Of a DNA stretch of 41,578 nucleotides, positions 6,950-16,119 are shown in pieces. This stretch comes from Syntrophaceae bacterium UBA5619 (lineage in GTDB: Bacteria; Desulfobacterota; Syntrophia; Syntrophales; UBA5619), in contig DIKL01000009.1 in NCBI GenBank assembly GCA_002424545.1, positions 1 through 41,578 of the forward strand, given 5' to 3'. A model generated the notes under the pieces. That model saw only the letters and a list, made by a program, of their open reading frames with translations. It was not told the DNA's origin and did no database searches. Made by a program: the position numbers and the translations under genes. Position 1 is the first letter of the stretch. Each line of letters starts with the position of its first letter.

Positions 6950-8537
6950 TTGTTTGCAGGCTGCCCAGGACTATGCCGGGCGGGGATTCAGCATCATTCC
7001 CATCCGACCAGACAAAAAACCGTACATCAAGTGGGAGCCGTACCAGACACGCCGGGCGACGGCGGATGAGATCAAATCATGGTGGAGCAAGTGGCCTTCC
7101 GCAATGGTGGGGATCGTCACCGGACCGATTAGCGGGATCCTGGTTATTGACTGTGACTCTGAGGAAGCCTATCGGAAACTTCAAGAACTCTTGCCAGATT
7201 CTTTTTTGACCTGCATCGTGAGGTCTCCGCGTGGTTACCACATCTATCTCATCTACCCGAACGGGCAGCATATCGGCAACGCGGCGGGTGTCATGCCTGG
7301 TGTCGATGTACGAGGTGAAGGCGGCTATATCATCGGACCGCCCAGTGTCAATGCAGAGGGGAAAGCTTATGAGTGGTTGCCAGGGCTTTCCCTGGACGAG
7401 ATGGTGCCGGCGACGGTACCTGAGCCCTTATATAAAAAAATATCTTTATATACATATAGGGGATGTAAGGAAAATGTAAGCCTGGATAAAGATTCCTTAC
7501 AATTCCTTACATTGGGCAAGAGGGACAATGATCTTTTTCACATTGCAAATTGTCTGATTAAAGGCGGCTGCAAAGAAGAGACAGCACGGCAAGTGCTTGA
7601 TAGACTTGCTAAATCATGCAATCCGGCATTTCCAGAAAAAGAAGCACAAATAAAGATCGATTCAGTTTTGAGCCGATGTGACCGCAAGGAACGGAACCTC
7701 ACGGAAGACCTCCGCCGGTGGATCGACCTTACATCGGCTTACTTCTCCCTTACAGAAGCTTACGACCCCTTACAAATCCTTACATCACAAAAAAACACCG
7801 TACATCAGCTCATGCACCGGTTTGTCAAAGAAGGGTACGTTGAGCGCCATCCGAACAAAAACGGGATCTATCGACGCATTGACCGGACCATCGATTTCAT
7901 GGACTTTGCCAATGCCGACATTGAGAACACCGTCAACCTTTCCCTACCCCTGGGCCTTCAGCACAAGACAAAAATCTTTCCAAAGGGCGTCGTCATAGTG
8001 GCCGGTGTCTCCGGGATGGGCAAGACGCTATTCTGTTTCAATACTATTGTCGAGAACCGGGGCCGGATGCCGATCTTCTATTTCAATTCAGAGATGGGAC
8101 CGGAAGCGCTCAAACAAAAGCTATCTCATTTCCCTATCAGTATCAGCGAGTGGGTTAAGGCCATGAAGGTCATCGACAACTGGGACTTCGGAAATATCTC
8201 TGACAAGATTCAGCCGGATGCCTTGAACGTGATCGACTACCTGGAACCGGATGGAGACAAGCCCTACAACATTCATGGTGTCATTAGCGCCATAATCCGG
8301 CGCTTGAACAAGGGGACGGCGCTGATTGCAATCCAGAAGAAACCAGGCGCAACGATGGGCACGGGCGGGATCTTCTCCATCAAGGCGGCGACGCTGGCGC
8401 TGGCGCTGGACTGGGGCAAAATCGAGATTGTCAAGAATCGTTTCCGGGAATCCGACATGCAGCCGGGTTTTAACAAGATCAACTTCGAGGTTCACCAAGG
8501 ATATAAGTTTGAGAAGCAGGGGGATTGGTACAAATGA
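6942..8537 (+). CDS. Primase-polymerase fused to a RecA-like ATPase
   Basis: A 531-residue replication protein. The N-terminal third is an AEP-type bifunctional primase/polymerase domain: VIDCDSE with Asp70 and Asp72, SPRGYHIY with His100, and GVDVRGEGGYIIGPPS. The middle (about 255-315) looks like a winged helix. The C-terminal domain has a Walker A loop GVSGMGKT (355-362) and continues as a RecA/DnaB-like ATPase. It probably initiates and primes replication of the element. I start at the ATG at 6942, which has GGAGGT 7 nt upstream; an earlier in-frame ATG at 6915 lacks this. The gene contains a cluster of phased CCTTACA repeats and an AT-rich stretch (separate entries). It overlaps both neighbours. 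Confidence 0.88.
   Translation: MSNCLQAAQDYAGRGFSIIPIRPDKKPYIKWEPYQTRRATADEIKSWWSKWPSAMVGIVTGPISGILVIDCDSEEAYRKLQELLPDSFLTCIVRSPRGYHIYLIYPNGQHIGNAAGVMPGVDVRGEGGYIIGPPSVNAEGKAYEWLPGLSLDEMVPATVPEPLYKKISLYTYRGCKENVSLDKDSLQFLTLGKRDNDLFHIANCLIKGGCKEETARQVLDRLAKSCNPAFPEKEAQIKIDSVLSRCDRKERNLTEDLRRWIDLTSAYFSLTEAYDPLQILTSQKNTVHQLMHRFVKEGYVERHPNKNGIYRRIDRTIDFMDFANADIENTVNLSLPLGLQHKTKIFPKGVVIVAGVSGMGKTLFCFNTIVENRGRMPIFYFNSEMGPEALKQKLSHFPISISEWVKAMKVIDNWDFGNISDKIQPDALNVIDYLEPDGDKPYNIHGVISAIIRRLNKGTALIAIQKKPGATMGTGGIFSIKAATLALALDWGKIEIVKNRFRESDMQPGFNKINFEVHQGYKFEKQGDWYK
7429..7784. other. Candidate replication origin inside the primase gene
   Basis: A roughly 30-bp stretch that is almost pure A/T (about 7429-7458) is followed by inverted TGTAAGG at 7464-7470 and six forward CCTTACA copies at 7495, 7505, 7727, 7748, 7768 and 7778. 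Start-to-start distances within the two groups are 10, 21, 20 and 10 bp, close to whole helical turns. Iterons beside an AT-rich unwinding region within the initiator gene is the layout of the lambda origin in gene O. The protein reading frame is kept throughout. Origin function is inference. Confidence 0.6.
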
Positions 8538-8770
8538 AAAGCAAGTCACGTTTGGACGGTGACCGTGGCGTCATCGTCCTGGACACGCCGGGAGGCGATT
8601 ACGATGTTGACCTGAGCACATTCAGGACGCCGGCAGAGATCGGTGACTGGAAAGAGCACCTCTCAAAAAAGACATGGTGGCCGGATGTCCGGGATGATTT
8701 TACAGCGATTATCACAGCCCTGGCCGATAAGGGCAAAGGAGGGGAAAGGAATGGCCACACAGAACATTGA
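8534..8770 (+). CDS. Hypothetical small protein
   Basis: A 78-residue acidic protein with no recognisable domain. The ATG at 8534 overlaps the primase stop (ATGA), a better choice than the ATG at 8525 inside the primase coding end. The C-terminus overlaps the next gene by 20 nt. It may be an accessory replication or regulatory protein by position only. Confidence 0.55.
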   Translation: MKSKSRLDGDRGVIVLDTPGGDYDVDLSTFRTPAEIGDWKEHLSKKTWWPDVRDDFTAIITALADKGKGGERNGHTEH

Positions 8771-9023
8771 ACGGCGGGTGGAACGATTGGAATCATCCTT
8801 ACGGATCGGCGGCAAGCCTGAAACGCTGGAGGATATGTTTCGAGCCTTCGAGCGGGGGGAATACGGCCGCTACAGCATGATGTCGATTGTTTCTTGCGCC
8901 ATGAGTACACCGGATCCGGAAGGCTTTTTTGAATCTCTCCGCAAGGACATGCCGGGCTTGCTCGTTGACTGGTTTGCGGAGCAGATCAAAAGGATTGCTG
9001 GCAAAAAGGTGAACGAAAGTTGA
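8751..9023 (+). CDS. Hypothetical 90-residue protein
   Basis: A small mixed-charge protein (MATQNIERRVERLESS, then a helical body) without a known domain. The ATG at 8751 follows GGAGGGGAAAGGA, a strong ribosome-binding site, which argues against longer in-frame starts. The N-terminal heptad-like stretch may be a short coiled coil. It overlaps the terminase-like gene by 4 nt. Confidence 0.6.
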   Translation: MATQNIERRVERLESSLRIGGKPETLEDMFRAFERGEYGRYSMMSIVSCAMSTPDPEGFFESLRKDMPGLLVDWFAEQIKRIAGKKVNES

Positions 9024-9427
9024 CGAAAAAGAACAAACAGGAAGGGGGGCTCAGTGATCGCCAGTTGAAGGCAATCCCCTTTCTCGTTGCATCAACCAGC
9101 TACGAGAACGGATGCAAAGCGGCCGGGATTTCCCGTGGCACTTTGTATGAATGGCTTAACGATCCCTTATTCAAGGCTGAATTCAGGTCTCAAAGAGACA
9201 GTGTGATTGATGGCGCCCTTGATATGCTGAAAGGTCATGTCAGTGCCGCCGTTGAAGCTCTGGTCGGTCTCTTGGATACGGAAAACGAGTATCTTCGGCG
9301 GAATGTAGCCAATGACGTTATTGATCATGTCCTGAAAGGCAAGGAGTTAGAAGACTTGGGAAAACGGATATCCCATCTCGAAGAAGTTGTGAAAGAAAAA
9401 GAGAATCAACGGGGGAACCCGAATTAA
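9020..9427 (+). CDS. Terminase-small-subunit-like HTH protein
   Basis: A 135-residue protein with an N-terminal helix-turn-helix (SDRQLKAIPFLVASTSYENGCKAAGISRGTLYEWLNDP) of the type found in small terminase subunits and in phBC6A51-family phage proteins. A helical, oligomerisation-like middle and a Lys/Glu coiled tail follow. In phages the small terminase recognises the packaging site for the large subunit. No large terminase follows, so it may work with a helper phage's motor or be a regulator. The start is a TTG overlapping the previous stop (TTGA). The next gene begins 15 nt downstream after AAAGGAGG. Confidence 0.65.
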   Translation: MTKKNKQEGGLSDRQLKAIPFLVASTSYENGCKAAGISRGTLYEWLNDPLFKAEFRSQRDSVIDGALDMLKGHVSAAVEALVGLLDTENEYLRRNVANDVIDHVLKGKELEDLGKRISHLEEVVKEKENQRGNPN

Positions 9428-9442
9428 AAGGAGGACCAAACG

Positions 9443-10732
9443 ATGAGCAACCCATATTACGTCGCGAAGGACAACTCGAAATTCACCAATGCGCTGGCCG
9501 TCATCAAGCTCGGCCTGGACGCGTACAACGATTACCAGCGAAACACCCTAAGCCAGTCCCATGAGGACCTATTGCGGGAGGATATGGCGCTGCGGCGGGA
9601 GGACCAAACGGCCACGAGGGAAGACAGGCGGATGGAGCGGGAAGCTACCCAGCAATACCGGGAGAAGGACCTGGCGCTAAAAGAGCAGGAGCTGAACACC
9701 AAGACGCCGGAGCACCTGAAAAACTGGGGGCGGGTGGACTTTGCGCTGACGAAGAACATGTTTTCCAAGATGGGAATCAAGGAGGATGCCCCGATCATGC
9801 AGACATTGCAGACCGCGGCGGAAATGCAAGGCGTGACTAAAGGCCAGGTCTACGAATCCCTGATTGCCGATTATCCGACATATAGCGGTCAGATCGCGAC
9901 GGCGGTTTCCGAAGATTACGCGAACAAGATTATGAAGAACCCGAACTATGCGAGCACCCCGGAAGGAAAGGCCCAGCGGGAATTTGTTGAGGGAATCGAA
10001 TCCGATCCGACGGGGGAGAAGGTCATCGGGAAGGCGTTCAAGCGGACAAGGGAGAGCATGGAGCAGGAGCGGGCCAAGGCGGCGAAGGAGGCGGCGGGAG
10101 AGGCGTTTTCATTTGATCAGGTCATTGCCGATAAGGTCCGGCGGGGGGAATTACCACCAGAAGATGCCGCACGCCTACTTCATCCGCGCCCGCATGAAAA
10201 AAGTGTAGCGGTGAAAGGTCCCGGGGGGCAAGGAGTGTTGGTTCCGGAATCTCAAGCATATGGGAAGGAGCCCTTTTTAGCGCCGAAAGATACTGTTATG
10301 TGGAGTGCTCCGGAATATGATGAGAACGGTAATAGGATTCAAAAAAACAACAGGGGGGAGATAAAGGTTATTGATAGGACCGCGAAAGAAGGCAAACTCA
10401 CCGACATCGAAAAACAAGAGTTGATCGGTATTCGGGCAGATCTCAGGGCCGTCAATCGTGAACTTGCCGAAGTCCGAAGAAATGCCGGATATGGCATGGA
10501 GGCGGCGAAGAATCGTCTTCCAATGATCGAGGCGGAATATAACGATCTGAAAGCCAGGGAAAAAGAATTACTTTCGAAGGATGCGGGAGGGGTCAAAACC
10601 ACACCGGCAGTAAAGCCACCCGTAAATGCCGCCGCTCTTATCGAAGAGGCGAATCAAGCTATTGCACGTGGGGCCGATCCCGCAAAGGTAAAACAACGAC
10701 TAAAAACTCAATACGGAATTACGGTGAAATAA
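9443..10732 (+). CDS. Coiled-coil phage internal/ejection-type protein
   Basis: A 429-residue protein with an unusually charged N-terminal coiled coil (residues about 33-80, Arg/Glu/Asp-rich). A helical middle, a second Ala/Glu/Lys-rich helix (about 205-225) and a short C-terminal helical region of the 'ARGADPAKVKQRLKTQYGI' type follow. This architecture and its place directly before a very large protein resemble internal or ejection proteins of short-tailed phages; I cannot name a family. It has a strong AAAGGAGG ribosome-binding site and is followed 1 nt later by the next gene, so the two are co-expressed. Confidence 0.6.
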   Translation: MSNPYYVAKDNSKFTNALAVIKLGLDAYNDYQRNTLSQSHEDLLREDMALRREDQTATREDRRMEREATQQYREKDLALKEQELNTKTPEHLKNWGRVDFALTKNMFSKMGIKEDAPIMQTLQTAAEMQGVTKGQVYESLIADYPTYSGQIATAVSEDYANKIMKNPNYASTPEGKAQREFVEGIESDPTGEKVIGKAFKRTRESMEQERAKAAKEAAGEAFSFDQVIADKVRRGELPPEDAARLLHPRPHEKSVAVKGPGGQGVLVPESQAYGKEPFLAPKDTVMWSAPEYDENGNRIQKNNRGEIKVIDRTAKEGKLTDIEKQELIGIRADLRAVNRELAEVRRNAGYGMEAAKNRLPMIEAEYNDLKAREKELLSKDAGGVKTTPAVKPPVNAAALIEEANQAIARGADPAKVKQRLKTQYGITVK

Positions 10733-10733
10733 A

Positions 10734-13700
10734 ATGAACGCATTTTCCGATTTAATACCGACAGGGGAAACGGCACGTGGAAGATTTGACGACCTGATCC
10801 CGTCGACGAAAGCTTCAGGCGGGACGTTCGATGACCTTATCCCCAAAGAAACCGCGTCAGAAGGTCCGGTCATGGGAACCTTGAAGGCGATTCCCCGCGT
10901 AGTTGCACACACGGCCGCAAGCATGGTTCAGATGCCTGTCTCCGGATGGGCAGCTCTGGGGAGGCTGATATCGTCAAAAGGTGATATCGAGGCGGCGAAT
11001 AAGGTGCTCGAAGACAACCAAAGAGTGCTTGATGAAGCATATCTGACGACCCCCGAGGAAGCCGCTGCATCCGAGAATATCAATCTTGCCATGAAGCCGT
11101 TTCAAATGGCCGGTGAAGGGCTGAAAGAAATCGTCCGTCAAACTCCCCTGAAAGATACAATTGCCGAACCTATAGCCGGGACTATCGGCGAAGCGTCAGC
11201 CGTGTTTGGGGCAGGAGGCGCAGGCCGACTCGTCAAGGGGCACATCCCGTCAGACCTGAACGCCATGAAGCCAGTGGACACGCCCACTCTTCGGCCTGTT
11301 TCGGTACCTGCAGAAAGAATGGCAACGCGGGGGAAACTGGTAGGAGACCCGTACACACCAGCGGAAAAAGTGGCACATAAACCCGCAGCAGTCGAATCAT
11401 TACCGGGAGCTGGTGAAAGGCCGGCTTTGCCATACCCTGATTATGCCGGAGAAGGATTCACCTTTAAAGCTGCCTCAGACACTCCGGATCTCCTGCGCCG
11501 AGACGGAAAGCCATTTCAAAGTGAAGTCGGAGCCAAAGCCGCCATAAAGAGGGAAGGGGTCACCGGGTACGAGGTTGTTGAAGTTGATGGCGGATATGTG
11601 GCGCGAGCTGTTGAGCCGAAGGGGAGGGAATTCAGGCCCGAAGATGCGACGAAACCGGGCGAACCGCTTCAGCCTGTGGCCGCTGTTGAGAGATCATCTG
11701 TTGAGACGGGCAATGTGTCGCGTCAATCGGAGATCGTTCAACCTGGCGTCAAGAGAACGGCAGATGTAGCCTTGGAAGATGCCGACCCGATTTTTACATT
11801 GATGAACGAAGCAAAACGAGAAGGAGGATTTAACCAAAATGCCCTCAGCCGAATATATGACAAAGATACCGTCAATGAGTTGATGCGGAAACGACCCGGC
11901 ATTGTCACTAAAAATGGGCCTTTGGCACTTGATACCTTTGCTGCTGAAAACGGTTATACGGATGCTGATTTGTTTATGCAACAGATGTTAGGCGCACAGA
12001 CAAAGAAGCAATTCCGGCAGAAGATGGCGGGGGAAGTGGATGCACTTACGGGCGGGAATTGGGACTTAATCAGAAGAGGATATGAACCGGCGACATCCAT
12101 TGAGGCTTATAATCTCGGCAAAGGCGATAGGATTATTCGCAACGGTGAGGTCTTCAAGGTAACCGACGATCAGGGCGGAAAGCTGACACTTAAGGACGGC
12201 GAAACGCTAACAGTTCCTATGGAGGAATCGCTAACGGTTGACGGCTTTAAAAAGAATCCTCGTTTCAGCGAAGAGACGGGGACAATGGCCGGAATGTCCG
12301 AAGCAGAAACCTTTGGCCTTGTGAATCCCGAAACAGAGATTTTCCGTGGCGACATCTCCAAAAAGGACATGACGCCGAGTGGGGATGTGTTTGCGGATGT
12401 CAAGGTCGAAACCGACGCCGCAAAACGCCAGGAGATCAAGAACAGCATAGCTGAAGGCGAGATGATTCTTTCATCCGGCAAGTCGGTTATTGGCCGAAAG
12501 ATGTCACCGGAAGAACTCGCAGCGGTTCAGAAATCAGTCGATAAGAACAAGGCGCAACTCGGGGGGCTCATCGGCTCTGAACGTGGTTCCATGCCGCTAT
12601 CCCCGGACTCGGAAGTCTACCGGGGCGCATCCTCACTCAAGAAGACGATTGAAAATCTTCCTGAAATGGTAAAGGGCGCCGTGGGGCCGAGAGGGGCAAT
12701 CCGCAGAACCGCACAAGGATTTTCTGAAGCTCTGAACTCTCCTGAAGTCGTCTACGGAAGAGATCCCAAAGGGGCGGAAATCTACAAAACCCTTGACCGG
12801 GCGGATCAGGCGAAGAACGCTTTTCTATCGACCGAAGGGCAATCCTTCACAAAGGCACTTGGCAGGATCAAGGCCGATACCACAGAGGCAGCGAAAGTTG
12901 GCCAGGCCCTTGATGGAAAGATAAAACCATCTGAATTAAGCCCTGCGGAAAGACACCTTCACGATTTCCTGAAAGAACGGTTCGACTTCCTGATCCACAA
13001 GGCAGCGCGGCACTTTGCGGGATCGGAAGAGGCTTACATGAAGACCGTCCGGCTGGCACAGGAAACAAATCCCCGACAAATGAAGATTGAAGAGCTGGCC
13101 CCTGATGTCAAGGCAAAATACGACACTCTGACGGCAGATCTTCAGAAGGTCCGGGGCGGAAAGAAACTGGATGAATTGAGCCCCACGGAAAGGGCTGATT
13201 ATTATGAGATACGGCAGAAGCAGCGGGATTTTCTGCATGAAGAATTCTTGAAATCTCTACCGGACAACGAAAGGCAAGCTTACGATCTCTTGAAAAGGCA
13301 GATCAAGAACTATCTCCCACACATCCTTGACCCGGAAATCCTCTTGACCGATTTCAAACAGGAGGCGGCGCGTATATCTGAACGCCTCAAGACAGCGACA
13401 GACCCCGGAACCATCACCAAGGACAAGCAGAGGATCCGGGAACTGGAAGAAGCAATAATCAAGCTGCAGAACGGCCAACTTGTGACTTACGAATCACTCC
13501 CCCGGAATGTCCGGTTCAAATTCTTCGAGACGCGCAAAGATAAGGCTGGGTATTCCTTCGATGCAGTCAAGGCATATCAGGCATACCTGAACGGGATCGC
13601 TCGGAAGATATTCGACGAACCCGCCGTCAGACACGCGGCAGACCTTTACGGGGATCTTGATCCATCTCTGAAGGATTACACGAAATGGCACCTTCGGCGG

Positions 13701-14975
13701 TTCATGGGGTGGGACAGAACCAAACTTGACCCCTTGGCCGGCGCGATTGCATCTTTTCAGTGGATAAGAACGCTCGGATTCAACCCCAGGAGCGCAATTA
13801 CAAACCTTACACAAAGGTTAAACACTGTCGCCGAGCTACCTTTAAAATATAGCATTATTGGTGAACGTATGGCCTTCACTAAGGAAGGAAAGGCTCTGTT
13901 CGATAAGACCGGTATCGCAAAGGAAGTTCCTCACGTCTTGATGGAAGGGGCAGGCCCGGAATCTCTTGAACGCATCCGAACCATTGCCGGGTATATGTTC
14001 AACAAGGTCGAACTCGGGAACCGGAAGCATGCCTTCCTTACCGCTTACTCTTACATTAAAGACAAAACTCCGGGGATCAGCGAGAGCGCGGCAATCGATT
14101 ACGCAACGGGAATCGTTCACAAGACACAGTTTCGGTATGGTCGCGTCGGAATGCCGAAGATCATGACAAGCCCCGCCGGAAGGGTCGGCCTTCAATTCTG
14201 GTCCTACCCGATCAAGCAAATTGAATTGATGTCAGAATGGGCGAGACATGAACCCCTGAAGCTCATCAAGTTCTTGGCGATTGCCGAAGGCACCGGGTAC
14301 ACCCTGAAAGAATTCCTCGATACTGATTTGTCAAACGCTATCGGAATCGGCGTGAATTGGGCTGAAGCCCTTGAAGCTGTGAAAGACCTGACTGACGCAG
14401 ACATACGGGGGATGTTTAGGCATTCAAAGCTTGCCGTGTCAGGTGGTGGCGGTATCCTTCCCTCTGGACTTGGCCCCACAGCATCAAGTGCGATCAAGAT
14501 AGCTGACAAGATCCAGGAAGGGAAAGGATTTGAGCAGTTTAGGAAGGAGGTCTCCCCGGTTGTGTGGCGCCGTGTCTCACAGGCCTATGACGCAGCGAAA
14601 GGAAACCGTGATGACCTTTACCCGATCAAAAACGACAACGGGGAAATCATGTATTTCCTGAAAGGGCGGCAACTCATACAAAGGACTATCGGCCCCATGA
14701 CCGCGACGGAAAAGGAAGAGTATCTCGACAACCGCAGGGAGGCTCTTCTCGAACAGGAGCGGACGGGTGTTCTTCATGAAATCTCATCTGCAATTGTGGA
14801 CGGTGACCAGGAGAAGGTCAAGGCCCTGGTTGGAAAATATCAGATCGTCCCGTCTGATCAGATGATTGAAAATGAAGCCCTCAGGAGAGTCACGACCAGG
14901 CAGGAACGGCGGGGAAGGGTAGGAGTCAAGGAGCAGTATCAATTTCAGCGAGAGGGGCGGCTGGTGAGGCAATGA
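10734..14975 (+). CDS. Giant 1413-residue phage internal/polyvalent protein
   Basis: The N-terminus holds three copies of an F-[SD]-D-L-I-P motif (residues 4-9, 18-23, 32-37), a short linear motif I know from the N-termini of large phage proteins. Further on are small domains seen in phage polyvalent or internal virion proteins: KREGGFNQNALSRIYDKDT...RPGIVTKNG near residue 360, and a beta-rich DRIIRNGEVFKVTDDQGG segment near 465. The second half is mostly helical with a Gly/hydrophobic C-terminal part. Such proteins are usually packaged and injected with DNA. I see no metallo-, transglycosylase or polymerase active site. It is the largest gene of the element and ends in an ATGA overlap with the next gene. 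Confidence 0.65.
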   Translation: MNAFSDLIPTGETARGRFDDLIPSTKASGGTFDDLIPKETASEGPVMGTLKAIPRVVAHTAASMVQMPVSGWAALGRLISSKGDIEAANKVLEDNQRVLDEAYLTTPEEAAASENINLAMKPFQMAGEGLKEIVRQTPLKDTIAEPIAGTIGEASAVFGAGGAGRLVKGHIPSDLNAMKPVDTPTLRPVSVPAERMATRGKLVGDPYTPAEKVAHKPAAVESLPGAGERPALPYPDYAGEGFTFKAASDTPDLLRRDGKPFQSEVGAKAAIKREGVTGYEVVEVDGGYVARAVEPKGREFRPEDATKPGEPLQPVAAVERSSVETGNVSRQSEIVQPGVKRTADVALEDADPIFTLMNEAKREGGFNQNALSRIYDKDTVNELMRKRPGIVTKNGPLALDTFAAENGYTDADLFMQQMLGAQTKKQFRQKMAGEVDALTGGNWDLIRRGYEPATSIEAYNLGKGDRIIRNGEVFKVTDDQGGKLTLKDGETLTVPMEESLTVDGFKKNPRFSEETGTMAGMSEAETFGLVNPETEIFRGDISKKDMTPSGDVFADVKVETDAAKRQEIKNSIAEGEMILSSGKSVIGRKMSPEELAAVQKSVDKNKAQLGGLIGSERGSMPLSPDSEVYRGASSLKKTIENLPEMVKGAVGPRGAIRRTAQGFSEALNSPEVVYGRDPKGAEIYKTLDRADQAKNAFLSTEGQSFTKALGRIKADTTEAAKVGQALDGKIKPSELSPAERHLHDFLKERFDFLIHKAARHFAGSEEAYMKTVRLAQETNPRQMKIEELAPDVKAKYDTLTADLQKVRGGKKLDELSPTERADYYEIRQKQRDFLHEEFLKSLPDNERQAYDLLKRQIKNYLPHILDPEILLTDFKQEAARISERLKTATDPGTITKDKQRIRELEEAIIKLQNGQLVTYESLPRNVRFKFFETRKDKAGYSFDAVKAYQAYLNGIARKIFDEPAVRHAADLYGDLDPSLKDYTKWHLRRFMGWDRTKLDPLAGAIASFQWIRTLGFNPRSAITNLTQRLNTVAELPLKYSIIGERMAFTKEGKALFDKTGIAKEVPHVLMEGAGPESLERIRTIAGYMFNKVELGNRKHAFLTAYSYIKDKTPGISESAAIDYATGIVHKTQFRYGRVGMPKIMTSPAGRVGLQFWSYPIKQIELMSEWARHEPLKLIKFLAIAEGTGYTLKEFLDTDLSNAIGIGVNWAEALEAVKDLTDADIRGMFRHSKLAVSGGGGILPSGLGPTASSAIKIADKIQEGKGFEQFRKEVSPVVWRRVSQAYDAAKGNRDDLYPIKNDNGEIMYFLKGRQLIQRTIGPMTATEKEEYLDNRREALLEQERTGVLHEISSAIVDGDQEKVKALVGKYQIVPSDQMIENEALRRVTTRQERRGRVGVKEQYQFQREGRLVRQ

Positions 14976-15247
14976 GGGATCTTTTAGCAGAAATGGAAGA
15001 ACAAGAGAAGACGCTTCCGACCTTCGATCGATGGAAATGGTTCGCGCCGCTGACAGACGCGGATGTTGATGTTATTGCCCTGAAGTCATGGGGTGAATAC
15101 CCCTCCGGAAATGCGAACCGGCGGTTTGCTCTCGCCATCCTGACCGAAAAATGGTTCGTAATGCCAAGCAGTCAGGCAAGGGACTTTCTGCGGGATTGGG
15201 TTATGGAGATTAAGCTCGGCGGCTTGCGCACCCGAAACGAACGTTGA
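14972..15247 (+). CDS. Hypothetical 91-residue protein after the giant protein
   Basis: A small acidic-to-neutral protein rich in Trp (WKWFAPL, SWGEYPSG, EKWFVMP, RDWVMEI) with no known domain. It starts in an ATGA overlap with the giant gene, so it is the last gene of the long plus-strand operon. It converges on the lipoprotein gene. Its role is unknown; a partner of the large protein is possible by position. Confidence 0.6.
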   Translation: MRDLLAEMEEQEKTLPTFDRWKWFAPLTDADVDVIALKSWGEYPSGNANRRFALAILTEKWFVMPSSQARDFLRDWVMEIKLGGLRTRNER

Positions 15248-15305
15248 CCCGTCCGAGCGTGAGAAAAGCGTCATGGAGCAGAATTTAGGGTTCTTTGAAA
15301 ACTTG

Positions 15306-16040
15306 CTACGGTTTGACGCCTGCAAACAGGAAGCCTTCCGTCCGTGTGCTGTTTTGCGCTGCGGCGATTACCGTTTTGTTTGATGAATTGTAATAGAGAA
15401 TGCCGGTGACCGTTTCGCCCGGTCGAGGACATGGCGCTCCACCCGAGGTCAGCGATAAATCGTAAATGTTGCCGCTTGAATGCGGCGATACCGTACCTGT
15501 TGCACTGCATCGAGAAATAGCGCCAATGCCAGAAACGGCCCCATCTGAGGTTATTGTGAGCGCAATGTTTTCACTGCCTAAAAGACTGACCGCACTCCCG
15601 GCAAAGGTTCCGGCCAGCGCTGTTAGCGAGGGGGCATCTTCATACCTTGAATTATAAGATGCTGAAAAAGAAGGACGATTCTCGGCGCTATACGAAATCC
15701 TGCCGGCGAACGATTGCTTTTCCGTATAAGAAGCGTCGATGGTAGCGGAGTAAACACGAGATACCCGAAAGTTGAAATCGCGAGCGTTGTTCGATGTGAA
15801 CGATCCGTTGTTGGAAGTGCTGGAACCCTGGATGTAGCCAGAGCCAACGGGAGAGTAAATTACATAGTATGTTCCATCATCTAAAACAACGCCGGTAATG
15901 GTGCTATTTGCGGTTGTGCCTTCCCAAAAGCCTTCCGCTGATGTTTGTGATGAAGGGGACGAATCCCCCCCGCCACCACCACACCCGACCAGGGACGCAA
16001 TTAAAATTATTGCCGCGCCTACCGCTTTTATCGTTTGCAT
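15306..16040 (-). CDS. Secreted lipoprotein, Ser/Gly/Thr-rich (possible moron)
   Basis: A 244-residue lipoprotein: a short basic start, a hydrophobic segment and lipobox LVGC with Cys20, then a Gly-run linker (GGGGGDSSPSS) and a beta-rich Ser/Thr/Asn body likely to be a small beta-barrel or sandwich. It would be anchored in the outer or inner membrane. AAAGGAGG precedes the ATG. It is on the opposite strand to the structural operon, is a stand-alone unit and is the only exported product of the element. Single lipoprotein genes in prophages often act in superinfection exclusion or host surface change; that is inference here. Confidence 0.8.
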   Translation of the reverse strand: MQTIKAVGAAIILIASLVGCGGGGGDSSPSSQTSAEGFWEGTTANSTITGVVLDDGTYYVIYSPVGSGYIQGSSTSNNGSFTSNNARDFNFRVSRVYSATIDASYTEKQSFAGRISYSAENRPSFSASYNSRYEDAPSLTALAGTFAGSAVSLLGSENIALTITSDGAVSGIGAISRCSATGTVSPHSSGNIYDLSLTSGGAPCPRPGETVTGILYYNSSNKTVIAAAQNSTRTEGFLFAGVKP

Positions 16041-16065
16041 GAAAAGCCTCCTTTGCAGTGTTAAG

Positions 16066-16075
16066 GTTAATTAAC
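16066..16075. promoter_or_regulatory. 10-bp palindrome upstream of the lipoprotein gene
   Basis: GTTAATTAAC is a perfect palindrome 26 nt upstream of the lipoprotein start, in the gap after the regulator gene. It may be an operator, but one short AT-rich palindrome is weak evidence. Confidence 0.25.
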
Positions 16076-16119
16076 TTCTACAATGACGGAATCATACAAG
16101 GCGATGAAGCATGTAACGC

